From: Umbelopsis ramanniana AG
Taxonomy: Eukaryota > Mucoromycota > Umbelopsidomycetes > Umbelopsidales > Umbelopsidaceae
Length of the DNA stretch: 64,000 nt
Assembly (NCBI RefSeq): GCF_025399195.1
Contig: NW_026252107.1
Span: 186,001-250,000 of the forward strand
Direction: 5' to 3'
Both the position numbers and the translations under genes were made by a program. The notes below the pieces were generated by a model. It did not search any database. It worked only from the letters and a program-made list of their open reading frames with translations, and had not been told where the DNA came from. Numbering within the stretch: position 1 is the first letter of the stretch; each line of letters opens with the position of its first letter. Shown piece after piece: positions 10,357-21,732 of this stretch.

Positions 10357-13300
10357 ATGGCCGACTACATAAGCAAAGCCATGAGCTTTGCTGAAAATGC
10401 AGCCAAGCTATCTCAAAAAGTATCCCAAGGCCTGGTGGATAATGCCATTGAAATTGGATTACCTGGAGGCGATGCTGGAGCGCAATACTTTGATACTTCC
10501 GAAGAAAAGATGAGAAACATTCGCAGACAGCTTGATTCAAGGAATGACAGAGAGAAAATGGATGGTCTTAAACGTTTAATCGCGGTATGTGGAACACCTG
10601 GCTTTGATTTATTCGTTTAGAAAATGGTCCTCGGTGGAGATTGCCGTGTTCCTACCTATCCACTTCACAAGTCACTTAACTACATGTTTATCACAGATGA
10701 TATCGAAAGGACGCGATGTGTCCGAGTTTTTCCCTGACGTCGTCAAAAATGTAGTATCGCAAAATATCGAAATTCGAAAGCTTGTTTATATATACCTTTT
10801 ACGATATGCAGAGCAAGAACCCGATCTTGCGCTATTATCCATCAATACCTTCCAAAAAGATCTTGGCGATAAGAATCAGATCATTAGAGCTATGGCACTT
10901 CGAGTAATGAGTGGCATCAGGGTTCCAGTCATCAGTCCCATTGTATTACTGGGTATTAAGAAATGTGTTGCGGATATGAGCCCCTATGTACGGAAAACGG
11001 CTGCTCATGCTATACCAAAGTGTTATAGGTAAATATATCCTTATAAGCGAAGAAAGAAAGCTTCAATGTGTTAAACCTTACCCTTGTGCTTTTCTCATAG
11101 TCTGGATCCAACACAGGAAGATTCTTTAATTGAAATTATATCTGGACTATTGAAGGATAGGTCAGCTATCACCATAGGGAGCACCATCATGGCATTCAAC
11201 GAAGTGTGCCCCACTCGATTCGACTTGATACATTCTTATTATCGAAAACTTTGCAACATGCTGACCGACCTTGACGAATGGGGCCAGATAGCCGTTTTGG
11301 ATTTGCTTTTGCGATATGGCCGGTAAGGAAGAGCATGGACACTCGACTGTGGAAGTATACTGACATCATTCGCTAATCCAATTTTTTTGGTTTTTGGAAC
11401 AGTAATCAATTCACAGACCCAAATCCAAATGTAAGCAGCTTGTGTACAGTGTAATTTTTTCAAATAGTGGGTTGCTTATGCTTATGTGGCTACCTAATAG
11501 GGCATAAAGGTGCCGAAGGCCGTCACCTCCAGCAATACCAAAAACGAATCCTTCTACTCTGACTCATCCGACGAGGAATCTACTGAAGAAGTAGAGGAGC
11601 AGTCTGAAGATGAGGTTGAGGATGTGGAGTTGGATGAAGATCACAGTCTTTTGATTAAAAGCTGCCTGCCGTTACTTCAAAGTCGCAACAGCGGGGTAAG
11701 ATTCTCGAAAATGGCAATGTAATAGAGTTTTGATGCTGACTTTAGATGTAGGTTGTCATGGCAGTTGCACGCATTTACTTTCACCTTGCGCCGTCAGAAG
11801 AAGCATCACAATTGGCCAAGCCTTTGGTCAGATTGCTTCGATCTCACAGAGAACTGCAGTATGTGATTCTTACAAACATTGCCACCATGGCATGTAGTAG
11901 ACCAGTAAGTCAAATTTTCATTCGCTGGAATAAATAGCATATACGGAGAGCTAAAAGAGCCACTCTGCACAGTACCTTTTCCACGGATATTTGTCACAGT
12001 TTTATGTTCGATCTACCGATTCAGTCTTCATCAGAAATACCAAACTAGACATATTGACGGCCATCGTTACCGAGCAAAACATAAACTCAATACTAGGGGA
12101 ACTACAGGTACGACTTTTTGCTGCTTGAACTCAATTATCTAGGTACAATTACTCAAACTACTTTCTTTTAACAGCAATATGTTAAGAGCCCCAACAAGGA
12201 TTTTGTTGCATCAACAATCCAAGCCATTGGCAAGTGCGCCATGACCGTTCCAGAAACTGCAGATCGCTGTATGAAAGGATTGATGAAACTTTTGAAGAGT
12301 ACTAATGGTACGTACGGGACTTGTTGACTTTACCTCACTTGTTCGATTACCAAACTGATCCGCTTGCTGCACGCTTTGGTAGATTTGGTTGTTGCGGAAT
12401 CTGTCTCGGTCATCAAGCGATTATTGCAAATTCGTGGCAATGAAAACACGCAGTCCATCATACGCCTAGCCAAGTTACTCGACAAAACCACAGTACCTGT
12501 TGCCCGCGCCAATATCTTTTGGCTAGTTGGCCAGTATACTGAGAACATAAGTGCAGCGGCACCTGACATCTTACGCAAAGGCGTTAAGGGATTCACCGAC
12601 GAGGTATGGGATGGTTTTGGCCAGCGACAATTACAATGTGATATTAACTTATTGTTCTTTTTCTAGCATGATGTTGTAAAGTATCAGATCCTCACCCTTT
12701 CCGCTAAACTTACGTGTTTAAACCCGAGCCACGAAACCATCAGTCTTTTGAATCAATACGTTCTTAATCTTGCACGATATGATCAGAACTACGATATCAG
12801 AGATCGTGCTCGTTTACTTAGAAGCCTGACATTACCTTACAGTGCTCAAGCAGAGAAATCAGGCAGCAACGACGATAGCCATGTATTAAGCTCACACCTA
12901 AAACAAATCCTACTGTCCGATAAAGAACCTCCAGTACTGGAGAGTGATATGCAAGGTTGGTAGTCGTACCCATCATTAGTATTATGGGCTATGGTATTTA
13001 TTTGAAATTGTTCTATAGATCGAACGGAGTACACTTTAGGATCTCTTTCAATGATGGTAAAACATAGTCTACCCGGGTATGAGCCAATACCGGACTATCC
13101 TCAAGAGCAGCCAGATCCTTCTGTTCGTGATGTGGAGGAAGATTTCTGGAACTCGGTTGGTCAGGCGCGGATTGTGGAGCAAGGCTTTGGTAGCGATAGC
13201 TTCGAGAGCAGGTATCGTGATGGTTCAGGTCGTTCTCCCGCATCTACAGCATTTTCCAGTGTGGAAGCCAGGGGTTACAATGTTGTGCATTCCCAGACAC

Positions 13301-13506
13301 CCAAAGCGAAAAAGAATGGCGAAGATTATGACTTGGAAGCTTTCTACAATGACACGAGCGAAGAGGAAGAAGCTCTATCTTCAGAAGATAGCGAAGCCAC
13401 CACCTCCGAGGAGGACAGCGAAGAAGAGGACGAGGATGAAGAAGAAAGTGAAGAGGAGAGTGATGATTTGGACGCCGCTGCTGAAAAGCGGCCACTCAGA
13501 CGCTAA
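10357..13506 (+). CDS. APL6: AP-3 adaptor complex beta subunit
   Basis: This is the large beta-adaptin of AP-3, which sorts cargo from Golgi or endosomes to the vacuole. Eleven exons (10357-10584, 10697-11028, 11101-11322, 11403-11430, 11501-11695, 11752-11904, 12000-12107, 12175-12307, 12383-12603, 12667-12955, 13019-13506) give 798 residues, like yeast Apl6 (809). Landmarks follow the family order: [19 protein letters not shown], then [51 protein letters not shown], and [17 protein letters not shown] near the end of the trunk. An acidic Ser/Glu hinge interrupts the trunk near residues 280-310. A second, very acidic stretch lies just before a basic C-terminus (KRPLRR). Exon 4 is only 28 bp. 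The C-terminal ear domain is short or missing, as in yeast. Confidence 0.95.
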
Positions 13507-13586
13507 TGTATCAATAAAGTTGCATATCATCTTGACTGCATATATGATTCAGTTACAATCCTCTCTATTGTCATTTTTGAATGACG

Positions 13587-13811
13587 TCAATTTGCTAACT
13601 TGTCGCTCCATAGTTTATGAAAGCGCCATGCAATGATGGCGAACAGTGCCATACAAATGGCAGTTAGATACTGCATGCGATTAGCTTGTATATTTGACTG
13701 AGCATTGTGCAAGAAGGGAAGATTACGACGATTCGATTTCCCTAATGAGCGGGAGCTTGTAACATCGACAGGTAGATGTCGTCTTCTACGCGAAGCTCTG
13801 GTGCCTTCCAT
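13587..13811 (-). CDS. Small putative tail-anchored membrane protein
   Basis: This 74-residue open frame has no introns and I do not recognise it. The N-terminal half is basic, with RASRRRRH near residue 5 and KSNRRN near residue 30. It is followed by one strongly hydrophobic stretch, YLTAICMALFAIIAW at about residues 48-62, and a short polar tail, so a single-pass or tail-anchored protein is plausible. An upstream in-frame ATG would add 29 residues, but that start would overlap the leader of SDHAF3. It sits convergent to APL6, 80 bp from its stop, and divergent from SDHAF3, in a space that otherwise has no gene. There is no homology support, so it could be a chance frame. Confidence 0.4.
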   Translation of the reverse strand: MEGTRASRRRRHLPVDVTSSRSLGKSNRRNLPFLHNAQSNIQANRMQYLTAICMALFAIIAWRFHKLWSDKLAN

Positions 13812-13942
13812 AGTTGAGCTTTGGCGTATCGGCTTGCACAATAGTGAGCAAATTAATGAGTCGAATCTGTCACGTGCATGCTGACAAAATTGCTTCATGG
13901 GGGGTTCGCCCTTTCTGCCAAACCGTTTTCCTAAAGTTCAAC

Positions 13943-14410
13943 ATGTCTCGAGCTACATTCAAGCCATTGACACCTCCTCTGGTCCTCTACCGCAATATTC
14001 TTAGAGCACATCGACAAATGCCTCCTGCTTTACGGGCAGTTGGGGACGATTATGTCAAAGCGGAATTCAAACGACACAAGGACGTTGACAATCCAGCCTA
14101 CATTGTTGGCTTCCTCGGTGAATGGGAAAAGTAAGCAACTACCCGTTGTATCTCATCGACATTAAATTACAGACATCTCATATATGAAATAATTAGGTAT
14201 CTGGATACTGTCAAGCAACAGACTTCACCTGTAGCTGAAGTTATATCCGCCTCGCAAGATGCTCAGGCAGCTATTGAGGGCAGAGAACAACAGGGATCAG
14301 CCTGGGGAAAGAGAATAGACCCTCAATTGATTGAAAGAATGAGCGATGAGCAAATCGGACAGCTTTATGAGCTTCGAAAGGAGAGCAAGCGATCTTTTGA
14401 AGAAAAGTAG
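13943..14410 (+). CDS. SDHAF3: Succinate dehydrogenase assembly factor 3 (ACN9/SDH7)
   Basis: SDHAF3 is a mitochondrial matrix LYR-motif protein that protects the iron-sulphur subunit of succinate dehydrogenase during assembly. Two exons (13943-14130 and 14197-14410, phase-2 intron) give 133 residues, close to human (125) and yeast (133). The LYR motif is in LVLYRNILRAHR near residue 18. It is followed by the family signatures MPPALRAVGDDYVKAEFKRH and FLGEWEKYLD, and near the C-terminus by DEQIGQLYELRKES. The start was placed at the ATG in good context just before SRATFKP; a longer upstream frame is open but does not fit the family. Mitochondrial import is expected from the family, although the leader is very short. 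Confidence 0.95.
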
Positions 14411-14577
14411 TAGAACCTTTGTAAACAATACCTCCACCCCCCACACACGTTAACAGACTTCTTTGAGATTTTTATGAACAAAATTAAGACATTTTTAGCC
14501 GTCACGTACCTTTTTGTTAATTTTTGCTGTGGTCGTCAACAAAACCTTTGTGCGAATCAGATTGCTTTCGATTTTCA

Positions 14578-15033
14578 ATGGCTCACATAATTCGACAGTG
14601 CCGCCTAGGTCATAGCGTTGCTTCACCATCCGTACTTTATAGAAGCTTCAGCACAGGATTTCTTTTAAGAAACCAGGCAGCTGCTGCCGCTTCAGAACCA
14701 GCACCAGGTGTGTACTGCTTTGTTTCTTTAACGGTACCGAACATTTAACATGGAGCGAAGCATTAACCGATGTCTATAGCTGCAGGTTCAAAAAAGGCTG
14801 CTATTGCATCATCAGCACCTCAGGGAACAGTGCTTAAGGGCATCAATTATATGAAGGAAGGCAAAGACCCTGTTGCACTCGATGACAGCGAATATCCAGA
14901 ATGGTTGTGGGACCTGCTCGATGAGAAGAAACAAAAACAGAAATCTTCAAAACCCTCTAATCGTCAATACCACCGAAAACAGAACCGGGATGCTATCCGA
15001 GCTAGCAACTTCATGAAGGATAAGAAGACATAA
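14578..15033 (+). CDS. MRPL37: Mitochondrial large-subunit ribosomal protein mL54
   Basis: This is a component of the mitoribosome large subunit (mL54; yeast Mrpl37). Two exons (14578-14707 and 14780-15033, phase-1 intron) give 127 residues. The N-terminal 40 or so residues are rich in Arg, Ser, Leu and Ala (AHIIRQCRLGHSVASPS) and look like a mitochondrial targeting presequence. The mature part carries the family core LKGINYMKEGKDPVALDDSEYPEWLW split by no intron, then a lysine-rich helix and the ending RDAIRASNFMKDKKT. It follows SDHAF3 on the same strand after 167 bp. Both are mitochondrial, but no shared regulation is visible. Confidence 0.93.
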
Positions 15034-15176
15034 AGTAGCCGTTCAGCTCTATATTGTTCTTTAAGCATAATAGATAAAAGCCTCTGTAATATAGACTACA
15101 GGGCACATGGCTCTGCATTTGAAAAAAAAAAAACTAAAAGAAATCATCTAAAAAAAGTTCCTGTCGTAAGATATGA

Positions 15177-18100
15177 CTACCATCCTCGGTTATATTGATT
15201 AGATTGTGGGAACATATTGTTGGCAGCCTGTGCCTGTTGGAAAGCTGGATTTTGTTGGCCATACATTCCTCCTGAAAACACGATATCAAGAATGATTCAG
15301 TATAAGTCTATGATATCAAGCACCGCATTCAATAGAACATTCAACTTACCAAAGTTGTTCCCGAAGCCTGATTGCTGTGTGCTCATGCCAGTGTATTGAG
15401 GACGGATCGCACTAGCATGGTTGCCAACAAAGGTGTCTGGGCTAGGTGTAGAAAATTGCATACCTGTCATTTGAGGTACAAGTGGGGACGGTGTTGGTGA
15501 TCCGAATGGGTTATCAGCAGCTGCAAAAGTAGATCAACATGAGTTAATGGTAAAAATCATACTATTGGGATGTATAACAAGGCATCGTATTACGTACTCG
15601 CAGATTGCCAGTTTCTATTTCCAGTAGCTTGAGGCTGGATTCCCTGGAAGTTGGAGTGCTGTTGCTGCATGCCACCATTAAAGCCTTGGCCAGTCATTTG
15701 GGGTAGTTGGCCGTTGAAGGTGGAACTTGACGGTACCAATGGTGCTGGCAATATGTTGGAAAGTGGAACTGTTGTAGTCTGTATTGGCTGAACAAAGTTT
15801 TGCTGAACGGGCTGTTGCGAATAGAACGACGCTGGTTGCTGCTGTTGCTGGAATTGCATACCAGTCGCTTGCTGTGGAACATATTGTTGTTGTGCAGTCA
15901 TTTGTTGTTGTTGGTATTGAGCATTAGGGATTGATTGCGAAGTGAATTGGGGTTGCATTGGTATGCCAGACGGTTGCTGATACTGGGTATTAGTCATCTG
16001 CTGAGGAACAAATTGAGTTTGTGCAGGCATTTGCTGTTGTTGCATGGGCATCTGCTGTTGTTGGACAGGCATTTGCTGTTGTTTCATGGACATATCCGTC
16101 AACTGCTGAGGAACGTACTGAATCGGAGGAGCCTGAGGGATAGGCTGTTGAACGCCTGTTTGCTGAGGTGCCATAGAATTGCCTTGGTTAGGGTATTGCT
16201 GGTATCCAGTATACGACTGGTTAATAGCAGGCTGCTGGAATCCAGATTGTTGCTGTTGCAAAGGCGCGGATGATTGTTGATAACTTCCTGTTGATTGACC
16301 AGTAGGATTTGTAGCTTGTACTGGAGGTTGCTGGAAGCCACTAGGTTGCTGCTGAATGGACATAGCGACAGGTTGTTGTTGATATTGCTGTGATTGTCCT
16401 GACATATTGACAGCTTGAACTGGAGCCTGTTGCAAACCATTTTGTTGTTGTGGCATAGTGTTCGCTTCCATTCTGCTGGCAGTATTCTGTGGGGCAACGT
16501 TGGTACTTGCTTTAGACTTATAAGTGCCAGTTTTGATGGCCTGAACAGTCCGAGGAATCCATGCATCGTCATCAAATCCATCTTGTGGGCTTGTGGGTGA
16601 AGTAAGCTGTTTTGAAGCAGAATCACCAGTGGCTTTTGGGCTGACTGGCTTTGGTTCTTCTTCAACCGGTTCACCTGTAAGAAGATCGAATATATCGCCA
16701 TGAACCTTGGCAGGAGCAGGTGATGTTGCCTTTGGTCTTGCGGATGCTATAAAGAGTATAAGTTAGTGAATGCTCATCAATGGACATCGTTGATAGAAAC
16801 GTAATTTACCATTTCCTTCCGATGACTTTGATTTCTTTCTGAAAATGTTGGGTGCTTTTCCTTCATTCTCGGCTTCGTGTATTTTGCGTGCAAGTGCTTC
16901 ATCTTGATCTTCATCATTTTCGTTTGCAGTTTCCTCATCGGAGGGCGGTTCAACCTTTTCATTTTCAATGAACCTTTGGACCCTTTGAACATATTTTTCC
17001 TTCATACCCAAAGTCTTCATCTGTTTGTGAGTCAATTTTGGTATATCGGAGTCATCCAGTTTCTCAGACTTGAAAGACGATGAATATACAAGGGATTGTT
17101 GCATTGGAATACCTAGCATCATGAACCAGTCAAACCAATCCCAGTCTTGGTTGTAACTCTTTTGGGGAGCCGAAGTAGCCTTTGATGGGCCAGCGGTACT
17201 TTTGGCAGCATCCTGAGAAGCCTTTTGTTTCCGCTTCTGCTGTTCTTCTCTATCCAAAAAGTCACGAACGTATTCTACGTCTTCAACACAAAGCTTATCC
17301 TCTGGAACGTCGATTTTGACACCGTTGGTCTTATGCAAGCGATATTTTCCATCACTGGCAGAGACAAATTGTGCTTCAACTTTGAATGCTCCCGTTCGAT
17401 CAGTCCATAATCGCACTTGTGAAGGATCAGGCTTAGGCAAATCTTGGTACATGGCTGCACGTTCCGCTTGCTTCTTCTGTTCAAGTTGTCTCTTTCTCTC
17501 CTCTTCTTGCTTTTGTCTCCTGTTAGCTTCTTCAGCTTGTCGTGCTGCTTCTTCCTGTCGGCGCTTTTGCTCCTGTTCCACACGACGACGCTCCTCATCT
17601 GCTCTCCTTTGCTCCTCTTCCTTTCGGCGACGTTCGTCATCTGCTTTACGCTGACTCGCTTCCTTTTGGCGTTTCTCTTCCTTCTTTTGACGCTCTTCCT
17701 TTGCGAGAGCTGCTTCATAATCCTCGTGGAATTGAAGATACGACGATGGCACAATACCTGAACGCTGATCAGATAATTCGACATGCCACCATTCTTCGCT
17801 GGAGACATAATCCGTAATCAAAACTTGATCGTGCTCACGGACGGATAATTCGTTTCCACCATCGGCCTCAAAGCTGAATAGAACAATACCCCACTTTGGC
17901 TCGCAATTGGGGGATTGAGGAGTTGATTCTATAGGGTCAATAGAAGCGGCTCTGGCTGGACTAGCGGGCATTTGCTTGTTCTCAAACTTAGCAGCAGCAT
18001 TTCGAGAGTCAGTAATCTTCACAAGAATGCCTTTCGCCTCGGATTTCGAAGCCGCTTGAAAATCGAACACGATTGGCTGACTGCTGATTATCTCAATGTG

Positions 18101-18978
18101 AACATTTTTGGTATCCAGCAAATATTTTGAGATATCGAGAACATGGTATTGCTGCTTAGGAGCTGTTTTGTCTGTGTCATTTTCGTAAGTAATCATGCCG
18201 TTGCCAACAGTCAACGTGCCTTTGGCCTTCTTCCTCTTTTTCTTCTCGGGATTATATTCGTGAACGGACCAGGTTTTAGGTTCGTCATTTAGGGTTGGTG
18301 TTTCAGTGGACTATAATGAAAAACGGCACCAATGAGTGAGAGGTTATTAGCTGCAACGTTTAAAAATTCCTTGTCACTTACAGGAAGGGGTGGGGGGCTA
18401 GGTGATAATTCTTGAGGTCGAGCTATAGGTGTGGGTTGTGACTCTTCGTGTGTGTCGGCCTTATTGAGAGCGAGAAGTCAGCATCTGTACGACGTGCAGG
18501 TCCACAGAGGTTCTATATACACATACCTGTCTGATGTAATTGCTTGGTGCAAGACCTATTTCTCCCGACTTGACCTTAACCAAATACCAGTCGGCATCGT
18601 CCTTATCGTAAAGCGTCATTTCCTCGTCCTCTTCAAAAGAAACTTCCTCGTCTTGCTGAGCTTCGTAAGCATATTCCGCCGTTACAGTACCTATTGGCTG
18701 AACCTAACAAAAAGACGAAATGCATGTCTACATTAGCAAATGCCATGCTATAATGACTAACTGCCGGACGGAAAGGACAATACCTCTTCTACATAAGATG
18801 CTGGTACCAGACCTATTGGACCAATTTGGTCCACACTTGGCATCTTGAGCTGAACCTCTAGCCACGAGGGGTCTGAATTGTCAATGACATACAATATATC
18901 GTCTTCTTTTATCGAGACTTCTTCGGCTGCTTGAGCGTCATAATCATACAGGGCCTTACAGACGGCCACATACTTCAT
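15177..18978 (-). CDS. SLA1: Endocytic actin-patch adaptor Sla1
   Basis: Sla1 links cargo, clathrin and actin nucleation at endocytic sites. Seven exons (18978-18784, 18703-18527, 18459-18382, 18310-16810, 16746-15598, 15520-15350, 15271-15177) give 1121 residues (yeast 1244). Order of parts: SH3-1 (ALYDYDAQ, residues 5-65), SH3-2 (AEYAYEAQQDEE, about 73-124), and SH3-3 after a linker (FSFEADGGNELSV). Next come a charged Glu/Arg/Lys coiled coil, SHD1 (VRLWTDRTGAFKVEAQFV), and the SAM-like SHD2 (WDWFDWFMMLGI). The tail is a long Gln/Pro-rich region. The tail has repeated [LIVM]xxQxTG sites for Ark1/Prk1-type kinases (LVPQMTG, MAPQQTG, VPQQATG, IQPQATG, IRPQYTG) and an NPF motif (ADNPFGSP). These suggest phosphoregulation as in yeast. 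Confidence 0.95.
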
Positions 18979-19102
18979 TATTGAAATGGAGAAATTGTCT
19001 AATTTAAAGAGGTTTCAAACCGAAAAGGACAAGCTAGCACAAAATTATTTAAAGGGTCGGAGGACAAAGTAACACCGTATGAATCTGAACACATGAGGTC
19101 AT

Positions 19103-19866
19103 TCATTGGTGGACCTCGTAACTTGGGACATCTCCTTCAAACATCCAACTTCGAAGATTGCCTTGTGACAGATGATCCGTCGAGCCATTGAGAACCAACT
19201 TCCATTTTCCATTCTCCTCTCTTTCTAATTTTGAGATGCTGCATGTGCCGGCGTTGACGTAGAAGCTCCAATCTTCAAGGAGGGCACGTACGGCGCAAAT
19301 AACGCTAGCTGCGTGCCCAAAAAGAACTACTTGCTCGTACTTGGCGTCGCATTGCTCTACCAGTTTGTCCATTGCTGCTTGGACACGCTCGTGCACTTGC
19401 CTCATAGTTTCCATTCCAGTAGGAGCTGCCAATACAGGCACATATGAAGTATCGATTTCTGGATACAACTCCTTCAGGCGATCCATAGACGCTGGCAGCG
19501 GGTAGAAGGAGCGGGTAGTGCCATACCATTCACTATGCGACATTGTGGATTTAGAAATTTCCTCATTTGATACATTTGATTCCCACCATTCCAAATTTCT
19601 GTTACTTACCCAATACCATATTCAACATTGATGTTCATTCCAAGGGCATTAGCTGTGGGTTTGGCAGTTTGAAGACACCGGTAGAACGGAGATGAGAAAA
19701 TCGCTTGAATGGGCTTTTCCTTCAAAATCTGTGCGGTTTCTTCTGCTTGTTGGACACCTATGGTATAAAGTGAAGGATCATGTGGCAGCCCAGTTGGTGA
19801 AAGAGATCCTGGATGCTCCCAGTCGTTGCGGTAGCCGTGACGAACAATGTAGATCTCCTTCAACAT
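19103..19866 (-). CDS. Histidine phosphatase superfamily protein (YNL108C/Tfc7-like)
   Basis: This is a branch-1 histidine phosphatase (phosphoglycerate mutase fold). Two exons (19866-19610 and 19532-19103, phase-2 intron) give 228 residues. The catalytic RHG is in IYIVRHGYRNDW at residue 9, FSSPFYRCLQTA carries the second Arg, and the second His is in VVLFGHAASVICAVR. The pattern RHGYRNDW and the EWYGTTRSFYPLPAS segment resemble the fungal group that includes yeast YNL108C and the TFIIIC subunit Tfc7 (tau55), rather than glycolytic mutases. The substrate is unknown. The unspliced second frame starts earlier, but splicing at TCGCATAG restores the family motif GIGEWYG, so that model is preferred. 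Active-site residues are complete, so an active phosphatase is likely. Confidence 0.88.
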
Positions 19867-20030
19867 TCAGAACAATAAGAAAACGACAGACAGAGAGAAC
19901 GACCGGAGTTCAAATGGTAGAAGGCAAACTTTTAATTTTCAATTCTGATGTTATGGCTTCAATATCGATCTAACATTAAAAAAAAAAGATGTAGTCGGTA
20001 TAACGGTTTTCCCCAAAAATTTTGGTCCCA

Positions 20031-21361
20031 TCAAGCACGTACCTCAACCTTCGATCCACCTATTTTTCTAAGTAACTGCCAATTTTCTGTCAAGAGTTTG
20101 CGCAGATCTGGAAGGAAAAAGCCACGTTAATACTTGCAGCCTTTGCATAACGATCAACATATGCAGAACTGTTACCTTGACTATCATCATTTTGGTCGTT
20201 TTGAACCATAATCCAACTATTCAGCAGACCTATAATGATCTGTCCTCTGTAAGCCGGGATTCTGCATATAAAATGCATTAGTATTACTTGCCAGTGTAGA
20301 ATGATCACATTACGACAACTGACCTTGGTGTACAGGACTGTAACATTACCAGTAGAGCTGATGCTGACGCGATTTTCAAGTCCATATTGGAATACGGCCG
20401 TTGCAGATTTTCACATATGAGCTGTAGTATCGGCTATTGCAATGTTTCAGTTTCAATTCTGCACAGTATTTCAAATTAAGCATAGCTTACCTTCAGGTAT
20501 TGTACACTGATGATCCCTAACTCGCTGAAAATAGGAGGGACTTCCTTCATGTTGATCAGTTGAATGTCCAGCATTTCTGAGCTTTGACTAAGAAGTAACC
20601 CTTCCACAACCAGCTTTTCATACAACCGGCTTCTTTCTTTTGACGTTTCTGATTCCAAGAGATTGATGAGGTCACGACAGCAACTATATGAAGCCTCCAC
20701 AAGTCTTGGATTCGCGCTCTCTCCATGAACATATGTAAGACATTGGAATAGGCTCTAAAAGTACATGGTTAAATGATTTCACCATGGGCTAATTATATAA
20801 ATCGAGTGAAGGTTTTACCTCTAAAAACACATTTCCTAATCCAGATCGTCGTAGAGTTACTGGTTCAACTTTCCTCAACACAGCTTGGATTAATTGCACT
20901 CCTCTCAGCTTATAGTTTGATTCATAATCGTCTAGAACAATGAGAATAGGAGGAGCTACCATATGATACACGGGCTGAAGTTGTTCTGCCTAATTTTGTT
21001 CAGTATTAGAAGCAAATTGCTGCTTAACAATGTAAAAGTCGATAACAGAAATACTTACCGATGCACGTTCAATTATCCATTCTATCACGTCAATTGCAGA
21101 AAAACCAGAGACTTCAATCTGCTTCCACGTTTGATTCTCATGAAAGTCAAAATCCATGGACTTGTCGACATATCGACCGTTTTGTAGTCGTTTATCTAAA
21201 GCAGGATGCGTGTGTTTCTGAAAACTTGGTCGAACCTGAGTCTCGAGAATGCTGACAAGATGCTCTTTGAGCATATGGTTCTCTTTTTCATTCAACTTTT
21301 GGTAGTCCAAACAGCATGGCTCATTCCATTGGCGTACAAATGCTTGCCATTGCTGTGACAT
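20031..21361 (-). CDS. TTI2: TELO2-interacting protein 2 (Tti2)
   Basis: Tti2 is part of the Tel2-Tti1-Tti2 co-chaperone that works with Hsp90 to stabilise PIKK kinases such as TOR, ATM and ATR. Six exons (21361-21059, 20989-20819, 20754-20491, 20433-20324, 20261-20176, 20107-20031) give 336 residues, shorter than yeast (421). Recognition rests on VRPSFQKHTHPALDKR, then ILIVLDDYESNYKLRGVQL with the following RRSGLGNVFLE. The helical repeats end in LRKLLTENWQLLRKIGG. The family is divergent, so the call depends on these motif positions and the all-helical character. The start is the first ATG of the frame (MSQQWQAF). It is divergent from RPB2 across about 370 bp. Confidence 0.85.
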
Positions 21362-21732
21362 TTATTATGGTGGTAGAGGGTATTATTTGTGCTAGCAAAC
21401 TGATTTCGTCAAACAGCATTGGTCTCAACCCGAAATTTTAAATGGCCGCTTTGTCGACGTCACATCTTCTGTGCTTTTCTCTAAAATTGCGGCAAATTTC
21501 AGTTTTGTCAGGTCGAAGACTTAACCCAATCCAACCTCTCGTCGTGATCAGAGTTCTCCGGAGGATCTGACTACTCAAGCAGTTTGGGATAACAGATCGA
21601 ATCGAAATAAGAAAGTAGACACGAAAACTTTCTTTCACTCTTTGTTGAGCTTCGCAGATTTGCTAGTCCTCTTTTGCTGCGGCGTGAATCTACCTTTCAT
21701 TACTTTCAACCGTTAGCTCGGGTACATCAAAC
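21362..21732. promoter_or_regulatory. Divergent promoter between TTI2 and RPB2
   Basis: This 371 bp region separates the two start codons and must hold both promoters. No TATA box or named regulator site is obvious. A short minus-strand open frame inside it is not supported as a gene. Confidence 0.5.

Noticed and set aside
12956-13018. Frame stop in APL6 after [12 protein letters not shown]
   Set aside because: A GTTGGT donor here joins in frame to [11 protein letters not shown], the expected continuation, so this is an intron and not a truncation.
13582-13589. Perfect CRE palindrome TGACGTCA
   Set aside because: An 8-base site is expected about once by chance in a window this size, and it lies between two gene ends rather than in a promoter.
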